Assembly (NCBI RefSeq): GCF_013369385.1
Contig: NZ_SZTO01000014.1
Location: 62,001-126,000 of the forward strand
From: Vibrio sp. 05-20-BW147
GTDB taxonomy: Bacteria > Pseudomonadota > Gammaproteobacteria > Enterobacterales > Vibrionaceae
Direction of reading: 5' to 3'
Length of the DNA stretch: 64,000 nt
Shown: positions 35,865 to 43,984 of the stretch, piece by piece
Layout of the letters: every line of letters starts with the position of its first letter
How positions within the stretch are numbered: position 1 is the first letter of the stretch
Notes under the pieces: generated by a model
Database searches by the model: none
Told to the model about the DNA's origin: nothing
The model's input: the letters and a program-made list of their open reading frames with translations, nothing else
Position numbers and translations under genes: made by a program

Positions 35865-36228
35865 ATCCCATGAACGCGACGCGTTTAATCAGTCCATTTT
35901 CCACTTCATAAGCGGCCACCACCTTAATGCTGCGGTTTATTTCCCGACTTGCCAAATCTGAAGATTCCGCCAACTCATGGTCGACCAAATATTGCTCATG
36001 AACGATACGTTTTAACGAGGTCGCACGTAAATACGTTAACCCGCCAAACTTCTCGCCATAACGTTTGATCAAGGTCTCCCTACCCGAATAAAGCAACCCT
36101 TTTGAAAAATGGGCAATTTCAACCTCTGGGTGATACGTGGCTGCAAAGGCCTCAATATCACGGCGGTTGTATGCTTCGAGTTGTCGCTCAACAATATCAA
36201 TGGTTTGCTGTTCTTGCTCTGTGTACAT
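35863..36228 (-). CDS. SnoaL/NTF2-like fold protein downstream of the ABM-arginase gene
   Basis: A 121-residue protein with the NTF2-like pattern: N-terminal helix with VERQLEAYNRRDIEAFAATYH, then EVEIAHFSKGLLYSGRETLIKRYG and a beta-rich end. Such proteins bind or isomerise small hydrophobic molecules or act as uncharacterised enzymes. The start lies 32 bp downstream of the arginase-fusion stop on the same strand, so one operon is likely. Substrate unknown. Confidence 0.82.
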   Translation of the reverse strand: MYTEQEQQTIDIVERQLEAYNRRDIEAFAATYHPEVEIAHFSKGLLYSGRETLIKRYGEKFGGLTYLRATSLKRIVHEQYLVDHELAESSDLASREINRSIKVVAAYEVENGLIKRVAFMG

Positions 36229-36260
36229 TTGTTGTCCTTTCCAACGTTATCATTGTGTCG

Positions 36261-37469
36261 CTACTGCCTAAAACCCCAAACACTGTCGATCAATTTAATC
36301 ATCAGTTCTTTTGATACCCCTGAGTCATCCAGCTCAGGCAGATATTCAACAAAGTCCGCTCCAACAAATTTTGGGTGGGCCGCTACAGCTCTCACCAGAT
36401 ACAACGCTTCTCGCGCTGACAACCCACCGACATTCGGTGTGGCACAAGCACGAAATTGCGCGCCATCCAACGCATCATAATCAAAACTCAAGTAGATGTG
36501 GTCATAATGACGATCAAGATGAGTCAGCAGTGTATCGATGATGGTGTGGATACCCTTCTGCTCAATCATATCCATAGAATAATGGGAGATTTGCCATTGG
36601 GTCATCAATTGTTGTTCCGCTGGCATTAAATCCCTTACACCAATCAAGTAAACATCGCTGGGCGACAAGGTGGATGATGTTTCGATCTGCCAGCCATTAT
36701 GTGGATATTCGTTCATCAGCAGCGCGATGGGCTTACCATGAAGATTACTCGCCAACTGGTTGTTGCAATCTGCATGTGCATCAACCCAGATCACCGCAAC
36801 TCGCTTCTCTTGTTGGTGTTGATAGTAATTGAGCGTGGCCTGTACCGTGCCGACCGCAATCGAGTGATCGCCGCCAATCGTAATCGGTACTCGACCCTGC
36901 TGATAGCTTTTAAGCAGCTTCTGTTGTAACTCGCTGCTATAAAAAGCCAAGGCTTGCTCTTTGTTATTGGATGCCAACATATTGAGTACATCGGAAGAAG
37001 CGACAACATCCCCGCAATCGTTGATATCCGCATCCCAGCGATCATTGCGAATCGCCATCCACTGAGATAAGCCTAGCCCTGTTTTGTCATCAAACTGGCG
37101 AAATTGCTCGACAGGGTTCTGATTGGTAACGTAACAACCAAGCTGATTGAATGGCGCACCAATGATGTCGTAGCGACGTGCCCTTGGTGTAACTTGAGTT
37201 TGGTAAGACACTTGATAACAACGTTTTGCCGAACGTGTAATTTCGGCCCAAGCAGAAATGGCTGTGCGTCGTTGATGCTCATCGAAAGCAAACTGACAGG
37301 TGAATGTTTCCTCGACGTGAAACAAGCAAGGATTGACAGGATCTTGGCTTACACTAAACGTTAAGCAGCCCGGTTCCTTGCGTGTGAGTTCCATGTGTAG
37401 AGGCAGTGCCTGTATCACCTTCTCTAGCTCGGCTTTGTCAACAATTATGTGACCCTGTAATGAAATCAT
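36261..37469 (-). CDS. Fusion of ABM-type monooxygenase domain with an arginase-family domain
   Basis: A 402-residue protein. Residues ~1-85 look like an antibiotic biosynthesis monooxygenase (ABM) domain: MISLQGHIIVDK, then TRKEPGCLTFSVSQDPVN and FHVEETF. Residues ~98-402 are an arginase/agmatinase fold with the Mn-binding motifs GGDHS (~199-203), DAHAD (~230-234) and SFDYDALD (~328-335). The third motif is followed by GAQFRACATPNVGG instead of the usual DPxxAPGTGTP-type segment, so the substrate may differ from arginine or agmatine. ATG 37469 is preferred to an in-frame TTG ten codons upstream (AGGG six bases before the ATG). The NTF2-like gene follows. Confidence 0.85.
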   Translation of the reverse strand: MISLQGHIIVDKAELEKVIQALPLHMELTRKEPGCLTFSVSQDPVNPCLFHVEETFTCQFAFDEHQRRTAISAWAEITRSAKRCYQVSYQTQVTPRARRYDIIGAPFNQLGCYVTNQNPVEQFRQFDDKTGLGLSQWMAIRNDRWDADINDCGDVVASSDVLNMLASNNKEQALAFYSSELQQKLLKSYQQGRVPITIGGDHSIAVGTVQATLNYYQHQQEKRVAVIWVDAHADCNNQLASNLHGKPIALLMNEYPHNGWQIETSSTLSPSDVYLIGVRDLMPAEQQLMTQWQISHYSMDMIEQKGIHTIIDTLLTHLDRHYDHIYLSFDYDALDGAQFRACATPNVGGLSAREALYLVRAVAAHPKFVGADFVEYLPELDDSGVSKELMIKLIDSVWGFRQ

Positions 37470-37656
37470 TCTCCACCCTGTTCTTTCACCATGCTGCAAC
37501 AGACTGAATTAGTAGCACATTCCCCAACAGAGTCGATAAGAACCTACTCTCAAAGAAGAACAATGAGAGTCAGATCCACCTAACCCAACGCGTTTAAAAC
37601 ACAGTGCTACAAAATGGCAGATCTGGCTGTCGCATTCTTCTTTTCTCCTCAAGTAG

Positions 37657-38553
37657 CTAGCGATTTGCCAGCCACTTGGATTTTGGCCCAAATACGTTGA
37701 TCAAAGCACCTGTTACGATCAATGAACCACCCAACAACGTCCAGATTGAGGGAACTTCATTAAACAGTACGACGCCTAACAAAGCGGAAAAAACGATCTG
37801 TACGTAAGAATAAGCAGAGGCATTACCCGCCGTTTGGGTTTGCATCGCTTTGGTAAGACCAAACTGGCCAATTTGAGTGAAGATACCCACCAAAATCAGT
37901 ATCAAAATCAGAGTAATATCGGGCACAACAAAGTCGTCACCAATGAGCATGGCTGACACTGGCAGTGCGACTAAAGGAAAATAGAAAATGATAACAGAGC
38001 TGTCTTCTGTGCGACTCAGTTTCCTAACAATCACGTAGGCAATCGAACTGCCAAACGCCCCCAATAGCGCAATACCCACACTCAACATCGGTAACTCACC
38101 GACACCCGATGCATCAAAGCTTGGGTAAACCATGGTGAAAACCCCTAATAAGCAAAGCGTGATACACGCAAGGGTTGCAGGCTGTACACGCTCCTTCAAA
38201 AAGAGTACCGCCAGTAACGCAGTGAAAACGGGGTGTACGTACTGAAGAATGGTCGCTTCCGCCAAAGGTAATGCCGTTACGGCATAGTAGACACACATCA
38301 AAGCGAGCGTTCCGACCGCCCCGCGAGCAAACAACCAGCGTTTGTTGTTCCCCCAAACTGATATCCCTTTTCGTTTGACATCCAGATAGCTGATGATTAG
38401 TGAAACCAAAGCTCGGGCCGCGACAATTTCAAACAAAGGAATACCGTGCACACTCACGTACTTAACACTGGCAGACATTAGAGCGAAGCCCAAAGCCGAT
38501 AGAATCATGTAGCGGACGCCAAGGGGAAACGCTGACTTCAAATTCGATAACAT
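37657..38553 (-). CDS. DMT superfamily (EamA) transporter
   Basis: A 298-residue protein with ten predicted membrane helices in two EamA repeats (first ~14-135 with ALMSASVKYVS, second ~160-285). The family exports or imports metabolites such as amino acids or nucleotide precursors; the substrate is unknown. The start is uncertain: ATG 38553 has no clear ribosome binding site, and an in-frame GTG at 38598 is possible. 93 bp separate it from the upstream cyclase stop. Confidence 0.85.
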   Translation of the reverse strand: MLSNLKSAFPLGVRYMILSALGFALMSASVKYVSVHGIPLFEIVAARALVSLIISYLDVKRKGISVWGNNKRWLFARGAVGTLALMCVYYAVTALPLAEATILQYVHPVFTALLAVLFLKERVQPATLACITLCLLGVFTMVYPSFDASGVGELPMLSVGIALLGAFGSSIAYVIVRKLSRTEDSSVIIFYFPLVALPVSAMLIGDDFVVPDITLILILILVGIFTQIGQFGLTKAMQTQTAGNASAYSYVQIVFSALLGVVLFNEVPSIWTLLGGSLIVTGALINVFGPKSKWLANR

Positions 38554-38645
38554 AGGAAAACTGATGTGGGAGAAAACAGAGTAAATGCACTCTATCACAA
38601 AGTTTCAAACGCGGCAGCGATTCTCGACTGACACAGATGTCGTGT

Positions 38646-40028
38646 CTACTGACAATGTTTATTGGGGATTTTTGCCGCACATGCTTGGTTCTTTCCTGAA
38701 TTTTTAGCTTGATACATTAGCTTATCCGCCATACCTAAATCGACAGAGCCTTTCAGCTCAGGGTAATACGCACAGCCTAAGCTAATGGTAACTGCAGCAG
38801 AAAAATCGTCAAACACCAACATAGCTACTCTCTGGCAAATTTTTTCCGCCAACGATTGAGCTTCCGAGAAGCTGAGTTTACAAACAACAACCGCAAACTC
38901 TTCACCTCCGACACGAGCATAAAGCGCACCTTGAGGCAAGATATCAAGCAAACCTTGAGCGACGCCATGAATCACCACATCACCGGCAGCGTGACCGTAA
39001 TTATCATTAATGCTTTTAAAGTCATCAATATCAAAAACCAACACTGACACTGAGGAATCACTCGGTTGTAACTGTTGTAACTGGTTCATGAAATGGCGCC
39101 GATTGCTGATTTTTGTCAAATAATCTTGCTGAGATAAAGACAAGAGATTTTGATTTGCCACTTCTAGCTCATAGGTTCGTGATTTTACAGTTTTCTTTAA
39201 AACAACAATGTACGCGACTGAGAAAAGAATAAATGCGCCAACTATGCTAGGAAGAAGATATTTTGGATAAACCGTCTGTATACTGATCCAGCTATTAATG
39301 GTGCGTTCAATATCTTCCTGACCAACAACTTTAAAGCCTCTATTCACGCTTGTTAATAGTGAACTCCCTTCGGCAACAGCGGGGCGAATATCACCAGAAT
39401 ACAAGAACAAAACGGGAATGAAGGTCACTGAGCGAGCTGTGGTGTACATATAGAAATTGGCCACTTGCAGATCAGCGACAAACGCATCAATCTCTTCTCG
39501 AAAAGCGGCTTCCATCATCAAACGATTATTTTTAAAGCGAGCTAACGACAACTGAGGAAAATGAGTTTCTACATAATGTTCTTCATACCCTCCTTCTACC
39601 ACCCCAACACTTCGAGTCTCTGCACCGGACAAAAATGCGTTTAAATCTGTGGTGATGATACGTTGGCTCAAATAAAGTTGGGTATTAATCGTCATTATCG
39701 AATCTGCGAAGTCAAAACGTTTTTCCCTAGGCTCTGACCACAACATCCCTGCATGCACGTCTGCACGGCCGTCCTCGACCGCTTTCAGCGAGTCGGCCCA
39801 ATCCAATAAAACAAACTCTATTTCAAGGCCATTTTTTTCGCCATAAAGCTGCCATAAATCAACCAAAATCCCTCTTGGCTTTCCATCTTCTGCGATGTAT
39901 GAAAAAGGCTTCCACGCTTTAGAGTTTGCGACTTTAAGCCTGTTCGACTCTTTCTCCAACGCGTAACTCGGATTGTGAGCAAGCAACAAAAAGCCAATAA
40001 TCAAAAGCCGCAAAACACGTAAATTCAT
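38646..40028 (-). CDS. Diguanylate cyclase with periplasmic solute-binding-like sensor
   Basis: A 460-residue protein: signal peptide (~1-23), periplasmic binding-protein-type sensor (~27-245, with PRGILVDLWQLYGEKNGL and DWADSLKAVEDGRADVHAGM), a membrane helix (~258-278), coiled linker and a GGDEF domain (~300-455) with intact GGEEF (~374-378). It should make c-di-GMP when a periplasmic ligand is bound, perhaps an amino acid as with related sensors. ATG 40028 gives the signal peptide; the frame extends 14 codons upstream to a GTG without a ribosome binding site. Confidence 0.9.
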   Translation of the reverse strand: MNLRVLRLLIIGFLLLAHNPSYALEKESNRLKVANSKAWKPFSYIAEDGKPRGILVDLWQLYGEKNGLEIEFVLLDWADSLKAVEDGRADVHAGMLWSEPREKRFDFADSIMTINTQLYLSQRIITTDLNAFLSGAETRSVGVVEGGYEEHYVETHFPQLSLARFKNNRLMMEAAFREEIDAFVADLQVANFYMYTTARSVTFIPVLFLYSGDIRPAVAEGSSLLTSVNRGFKVVGQEDIERTINSWISIQTVYPKYLLPSIVGAFILFSVAYIVVLKKTVKSRTYELEVANQNLLSLSQQDYLTKISNRRHFMNQLQQLQPSDSSVSVLVFDIDDFKSINDNYGHAAGDVVIHGVAQGLLDILPQGALYARVGGEEFAVVVCKLSFSEAQSLAEKICQRVAMLVFDDFSAAVTISLGCAYYPELKGSVDLGMADKLMYQAKNSGKNQACAAKIPNKHCQ

Positions 40029-40260
40029 CTTGTTAGATCTGCCTTTCGCTGTAGAAAAATGTATAACCACTATAAGAGTTTACTTCTAATTTAAGCATTC
40101 ATTTTCTTTTTGTTGAGAACACAGTGAAAAATGTGTTTTGGGTTGTTTCAACCATAGCGACATTGATCATTTATTTTGTACCAAAATCGAGTTTAAGATC
40201 TCGCTTCCTGTTAACGTCTCTGCTACTTTATGGCCACTTTTTCTGGCCTTAGAAATTAAC

Positions 40261-41424
40261 ATGTCCTCGCAGTATCGAATTAAAAAAATCGTTGAGATTG
40301 GCGACACCCTCCATCGCAGTGGATGCGCTCCCTACAAAGTAGAAAAATACGCACAATATTATGCGCAAAAGCATGGGATTGAGGTGATGATCCAAGCAAC
40401 ACCGACCGCGATCAACTATCAATTTTCAGATGACAACAATACCGTTGTCATGAAACGCCTAAAACCTGCGTCCATTAATCTAAGCTTGTTAGCCAACACC
40501 ATTATCCGTATCAATCAGCCGAGCAATGAACCCGTCCCTGAGCCAGTCGGCTATTCCAAATGGGTGATTGCGATGGCGAACATGGGCATTCCTCCAGCAT
40601 ATCTGATGTTGGTGGGTAGCACATTGGAAGCGGTTGGTTTTGCTTTTATTCTTGGCTTGCTTGTTTGGTTATGCCAGCAGGTGTTTCACTCGCGTCGAGC
40701 GATTGCAGTGGAATTTTTTTCATCGCTCATCACTGGTATCTTTGTCGCCTATCTTGCCAACACCGGACTGCCGATACCCGTTTGGGCGTTGTGCGTGGCT
40801 GCCGTAATTCTCTTCGTACCGGGGCTATCTATTGCTAACTCACTAGAGTGTCTAGCGTTTAACGATTTAATCTCCGGCACTAGTTTGCTCGGGCAAAGTG
40901 CACTCACACTGATCAAACTGTTCGTCGGGATAGTGATGGGACTGAACATCGGTGAAGCCATTTGGGGGCAAGCCGCATCGATTTCCTATACCAACGAAGT
41001 GCCCATGTGGATGCACATCTTTGGGCTATTTTTGCTCTCGATCTCACTTGGTATTCTGTTTAACGCACGACCTCTTGATATTGTGCTCGGTTTACCAGTG
41101 GCGATGCTGGGGATGTGGGGACCATTCTACTTAGGCTTTGAAAGTGGTTGGGTTGTCGGAACGTGGGTAACAACCGTGTTGATTACTTTGTACGGGACTT
41201 GGCTAGCGAAAAAAATGGAGCTCACTGGCTCTATCTATATTGTGCAAGGCATTATTATTTTGGTACCCGGCAGCCGAGTGTTGATCAGCGCGAGCCAATC
41301 GGTGTTTGAGCAATCCATACTACCGATTCCGAGTATTGGCCTTTCCGCGCTCTTTATGTTTTCAGCCATCGTTGCCGGACAAATTACCGCTTACGCCATT
41401 TACTCGCCAAAAATTGAACACTAA
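40261..41424 (+). CDS. Threonine/serine exporter family (ThrE-like) membrane protein
   Basis: A 387-residue protein with a soluble N-terminal domain (~1-120, RSGCAPYKVEKYAQYYAQKHG, typical DUF1212 part) followed by about ten membrane segments in the two ThrE halves. It would export threonine or serine. The start is the ATG immediately before SSQYRIKK; the open frame runs 41 codons upstream without family similarity. It is convergent with arfA, ending five bases before it. Confidence 0.85.
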   Translation: MSSQYRIKKIVEIGDTLHRSGCAPYKVEKYAQYYAQKHGIEVMIQATPTAINYQFSDDNNTVVMKRLKPASINLSLLANTIIRINQPSNEPVPEPVGYSKWVIAMANMGIPPAYLMLVGSTLEAVGFAFILGLLVWLCQQVFHSRRAIAVEFFSSLITGIFVAYLANTGLPIPVWALCVAAVILFVPGLSIANSLECLAFNDLISGTSLLGQSALTLIKLFVGIVMGLNIGEAIWGQAASISYTNEVPMWMHIFGLFLLSISLGILFNARPLDIVLGLPVAMLGMWGPFYLGFESGWVVGTWVTTVLITLYGTWLAKKMELTGSIYIVQGIIILVPGSRVLISASQSVFEQSILPIPSIGLSALFMFSAIVAGQITAYAIYSPKIEH

Positions 41425-41428
41425 ACAT

Positions 41429-41662
41429 CTATAAAGAAAGAGCCCTATTCAAAAGTGATACTCTTATCATCTTTGAATAGGGCTCTTTACCACTATGCTT
41501 TGCTTTTCTTTGGAAACTTCCTTTTCCTTTTTTCGCTTTAACCACTCTGGTTCTAAACAGCTGGCTGGTCACTACCGCTTTTAATGCGTTATCTTTAATC
41601 ACTCCTCGCCCAAATTCAGTCTTTTCACTGAACTGCGGGAGGCGTTCACTTTGCTTAGTCAT
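41429..41662 (-). CDS. arfA: Alternative ribosome-rescue factor ArfA
   Basis: A 77-residue protein with the ArfA core: GVIKDNALKAVVTSQLFRTRV, then KKGKGSFQRKAKH, matching E. coli ArfA (KDNAIEALLHDPLFRQRV, KKGKGSYMRKGKH). ArfA brings RF2 to ribosomes stalled on non-stop mRNA, backing up tmRNA. GAGG is five bases before the ATG. A long perfect hairpin covers the 3' end of the frame (see the entry at 41437), as in enterobacterial arfA genes, where cleavage or termination in the coding region yields a truncated non-stop message that is tagged by tmRNA when trans-translation works. Confidence 0.9.
   Translation of the reverse strand: MTKQSERLPQFSEKTEFGRGVIKDNALKAVVTSQLFRTRVVKAKKGKGSFQRKAKHSGKEPYSKMIRVSLLNRALSL
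41437..41488 (-). promoter_or_regulatory. Long hairpin inside the arfA coding end (non-stop mRNA switch)
   Basis: Seventeen contiguous base pairs, AAAGAGCCCTATTCAAA against TTTGAATAGGGCTCTTT, with a further TGATA/TATCA pairing in the loop. On the minus strand the stem opens at about codon 59 of 77 and the distal arm ends two codons before the stop, followed by a T-rich stretch (CTTTATAG). Established knowledge: in many proteobacteria arfA carries such an internal hairpin that causes truncated, non-stop transcripts. On the plus strand there is no T-tract, so it is not an obvious thrE terminator. Confidence 0.85.
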
Positions 41663-42014
41663 GGTTACCTCAGTTTTTTGATTAAACGTTTATAAAAACG
41701 TCGCTATTGAAAGGCAAAGTAAGTGCGCTGTCAATGGTTCATAAAGGAATTCTTGCTCTTGATTTCTGCAGATACTGGACCGACAAGCTAGCATCAAATT
41801 TAGAAAAAACGTCCTAAATATGTCCATCTAAGTAACAAGTCTCGATTTCGGGTTCTCTTATTCTGGAAAAAGACTAAATAATTGGAAACAAAAGAGTGAT
41901 TCGCTACAAAGATTCAAACTTTCCCTCAAGCGATCCGTTGACTCCTGCAACCGATCTCCTAGACTCTTGCTTGGTTGGAAATAAAGCCTTTGTTTTACGC
42001 ATTTGCCGGATTAC

Positions 42015-42042
42015 TTGACATTCTCGGCTTGTGCGATACAAA
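42015..42042 (+). promoter_or_regulatory. cspV promoter candidate
   Basis: A perfect -35 hexamer TTGACA (42015-42020), a 16-base spacer and a TACAAA -10 (four of six) at 42037-42042. A transcript from here would have a leader of about 65 bases before the cspV ATG. Confidence 0.5.
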
Positions 42043-42065
42043 ACGTTTAATTTCTCCATGTAATA

Positions 42066-42083
42066 GAGTCGCTAACTCGACTC
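42066..42083 (+). other. Hairpin in the cspV leader
   Basis: Six-base-pair stem GAGTCG/CGACTC with a CTAACT loop, about 30 bases before the start codon. Cold-shock mRNAs commonly have temperature-sensitive leader structure; this element is a candidate but no cold box sequence was recognised. Confidence 0.35.
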
Positions 42084-42113
42084 AATAGAATTTATAGAAG
42101 ATAGGATTTACAC

Positions 42114-42323
42114 ATGTCTAACACAGTAACCGGCACCGTAAAATGGTTTAACGAAACTAAAGGTTTTGGCTTCATCAAGCAAGAAAACGGCCCGGACGTT
42201 TTTGCACACTTCTCTGCAATCAAAAGTGACGGTTTCCGTACACTAGCTGAAGGACAGAAAGTTTCTTTCGTTGTCTCTCAAGGTCAAAAAGGTCCTCAGG
42301 CAGAAGAGATCACAGTGCTTTAA
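42114..42323 (+). CDS. cspV: Cold-shock protein CspV-like
   Basis: A 69-residue cold-shock domain protein: [19 protein letters not shown] with RNP1 (KGFGFIKQ) and RNP2 (DVFAHF). It binds single-stranded RNA and DNA and acts as an RNA chaperone at low temperature. AGGA lies eight bases before the ATG; a terminator follows. The symbol is by resemblance to the Vibrio CspV on the small chromosome and is not certain among Csp paralogues. Confidence 0.9.
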   Translation: MSNTVTGTVKWFNETKGFGFIKQENGPDVFAHFSAIKSDGFRTLAEGQKVSFVVSQGQKGPQAEEITVL

Positions 42324-42344
42324 TTAGACTGGACATTTTTACGG

Positions 42345-42371
42345 TAGCCAGCCATAGTGCTGGCTATTTTT
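42345..42371 (+). terminator. Intrinsic terminator of cspV
   Basis: Eight-base-pair stem TAGCCAGC/GCTGGCTA with a CATAGT loop followed by TTTTT. Confidence 0.88.
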
Positions 42372-42396
42372 ATGGCTCAAAAGCACGATTTCGACT

Positions 42397-42936
42397 ATGG
42401 CACTTAAACCAACCATCTATAAATTTCGTATTAACCTCACCGATATGAATCGCGATCACTTTGAGACGATTTCATTGACCACAGCCCTTCACCCCTCAGA
42501 AAAAGTAGACCGCTTAGCCGCAAGATTGCTGGCATTTTGCCTCCATGCAGAAGAAGGATTAACCTTTACCAAAGGGCTATCCACCATCGAAGAGCCCGAT
42601 ATTTGGAAAAAGCAACTCGACGACAGCATTGCTATTTGGATTGATGTCGGTGAACCAGAGGCGGACCGTATCAAGAAAGCCGCACGTCAAGCTAAACAAG
42701 TGTCGGTTTACAGTTTTAACGCTAAGTCTTCCGTCTGGTGGGAAAAAAATAAAGGTAAGTACCAACAATTGAAAGCGTCAGTTTTCCAATTTTCACCAGA
42801 AGCCATTGAGCAATTGGCAGATAAACTGCAGCGCGGTAGCTCACTGTCAGTGATGATCAGCGGCAACTCATTATTTATCGATGGTGAAAATTTCCATCAG
42901 CAAGTCGATTGGGAAATACTGCAGCACCATGAGTGA
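42397..42936 (+). CDS. yaeQ: YaeQ family protein
   Basis: A 179-residue YaeQ protein: MALKPTIYKFRINLTDM, HPSEKVDRLAARLLAFCLHAEEGL and PDIWKKQLDDSIAIWIDVGEP are diagnostic. The fold is related to PD-(D/E)XK nucleases but the physiological role is unresolved. Its stop overlaps the next gene by eight bases. Confidence 0.93.
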   Translation: MALKPTIYKFRINLTDMNRDHFETISLTTALHPSEKVDRLAARLLAFCLHAEEGLTFTKGLSTIEEPDIWKKQLDDSIAIWIDVGEPEADRIKKAARQAKQVSVYSFNAKSSVWWEKNKGKYQQLKASVFQFSPEAIEQLADKLQRGSSLSVMISGNSLFIDGENFHQQVDWEILQHHE

Positions 42937-43468
42937 AATAAAGCAAGCTCTGACTGAACTAGGCGCTTGTACGCTTGAGTATGTTGAACAAAATTCAGAC
43001 ACCCTGCACCGTTTTTGCGACGCGCAAAATGCCCTATTTATGCGCGTTCGTGAGAATAAGCCAGAGACCTCTGTCGCCCTACTTCTGCTTGGAGTACTCA
43101 CTAAAGCACACATAGAAGCCCTAGCTCAATTTACGACCAACAAAGAAAGTCGCCACTCAATGCGCGACGTCTTTGATAAATCGGTCGGCGAAGCGTTCAG
43201 TGATAAATTTCATGATGTTGACTTGCATGATCTGTTGATGGTTTCCACGCTTTGGGCCTTTGTTCAGGGGCGCTTGAACATGGATTTTAGCCTTGCTAAC
43301 GATCATGCGGCAGAAAGTGCGATGCAACTTGCTCCATTCCTCGGTACCACGCCTGACGTGGTGCGAACTGAACTGATGCACGCTTTTTATCAAGGAAAAA
43401 CTCTTTTTCAACGCCACGATGCAAAGCTGACTCTTTGGCAACGTATCGTTAACGCCCTATTCTCATAA
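42929..43468 (+). CDS. Uncharacterised protein translationally coupled to yaeQ
   Basis: A 179-residue, mainly helical, soluble protein that I cannot assign to a family. Visible features: an N-terminal MSEIKQALTELGACTLEYVE helix, hydrophobic VALLLLGVLTKAHIEALAQF, and DLLMVSTLWAFVQGRLNMDF. No signal peptide or metal motif. Its ATG overlaps the yaeQ stop by eight bases; longer in-frame starts within yaeQ lack support. It could be a partner of YaeQ. Confidence 0.8.
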   Translation: MSEIKQALTELGACTLEYVEQNSDTLHRFCDAQNALFMRVRENKPETSVALLLLGVLTKAHIEALAQFTTNKESRHSMRDVFDKSVGEAFSDKFHDVDLHDLLMVSTLWAFVQGRLNMDFSLANDHAAESAMQLAPFLGTTPDVVRTELMHAFYQGKTLFQRHDAKLTLWQRIVNALFS

Positions 43469-43536
43469 CGACACAGGTTTGATAACAATCCAAAGCCTGA
43501 TAGACTTTCCACTTTTTTTACTATGGAAAGTCTGTT

Positions 43537-43896
43537 ATGCAATTCATTCGTTGGTTTTTAGGCAAAACTATCTTGTTGGTTAACGCTCTATTCTCTCCTA
43601 AAGGCGTGAAACGCTCTAAAGAAGCGCAGGCGTTGGTGGACAGTCAAGCCCAAAACCTAAGCTTATATCAATTTGAAGCCTGCCCTTTTTGTGTAAAAGT
43701 ACGCAGAGCAATGAAGAGACAGTCTGTGAATGTGGAACTGCGAGACGCAAAAAATAACCTAATCCACCGACAAGAGCTAGAACAAGGTGGTGGCAGAATC
43801 AAGGTGCCGTGTTTAAGGATAGAGCAAGATGGGCAAACTCGTTGGATGTATGAGTCGAGCGATATCGTGGCGTACTTAGAGAAAACCTTCCCTTAA
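43537..43896 (+). CDS. Glutaredoxin-like protein with N-terminal membrane-type segment
   Basis: A 119-residue protein. Residues ~1-20 (MQFIRWFLGKTILLVNALFS) are hydrophobic and may anchor it to the inner membrane. Residues ~40-119 form a glutaredoxin/GST N-terminal-like fold with the CPFC active site (~50-53), KVPCLRIEQDG (cis-Pro motif) and YESSDIVAYL (glutathione loop). A thiol reductase role is likely; the partner is unknown. Confidence 0.85.
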   Translation: MQFIRWFLGKTILLVNALFSPKGVKRSKEAQALVDSQAQNLSLYQFEACPFCVKVRRAMKRQSVNVELRDAKNNLIHRQELEQGGGRIKVPCLRIEQDGQTRWMYESSDIVAYLEKTFP

Positions 43897-43921
43897 TCGT
43901 TTTTCCCATAACGCATAATAA

Positions 43922-43946
43922 AAAAGGCACGTTAAGTGCCTTTTGC
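43922..43946. terminator. Terminator shared by convergent genes
   Basis: Nine-base-pair stem AAAAGGCAC/GTGCCTTTT with a GTTAA loop; A-rich before and T-rich after, so it can end both the glutaredoxin gene and the convergent OmpA-like gene. Confidence 0.85.
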
Positions 43947-43984
43947 CATTTTTTCGTCTTATTTTGGCTTGTACTACAGCCGCG

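Larger units (their letters stand above)
41663..42113. other. 451-bp intergenic region between arfA and cspV
   Basis: Divergent region with no open frame that I can support. It holds the arfA promoter side, a cspV promoter candidate (TTGACA at 42015, TACAAA at 42037) and a hairpin in the cspV leader. The stretch of ~350 bases between shows no further structure I recognise. Confidence 0.5.
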
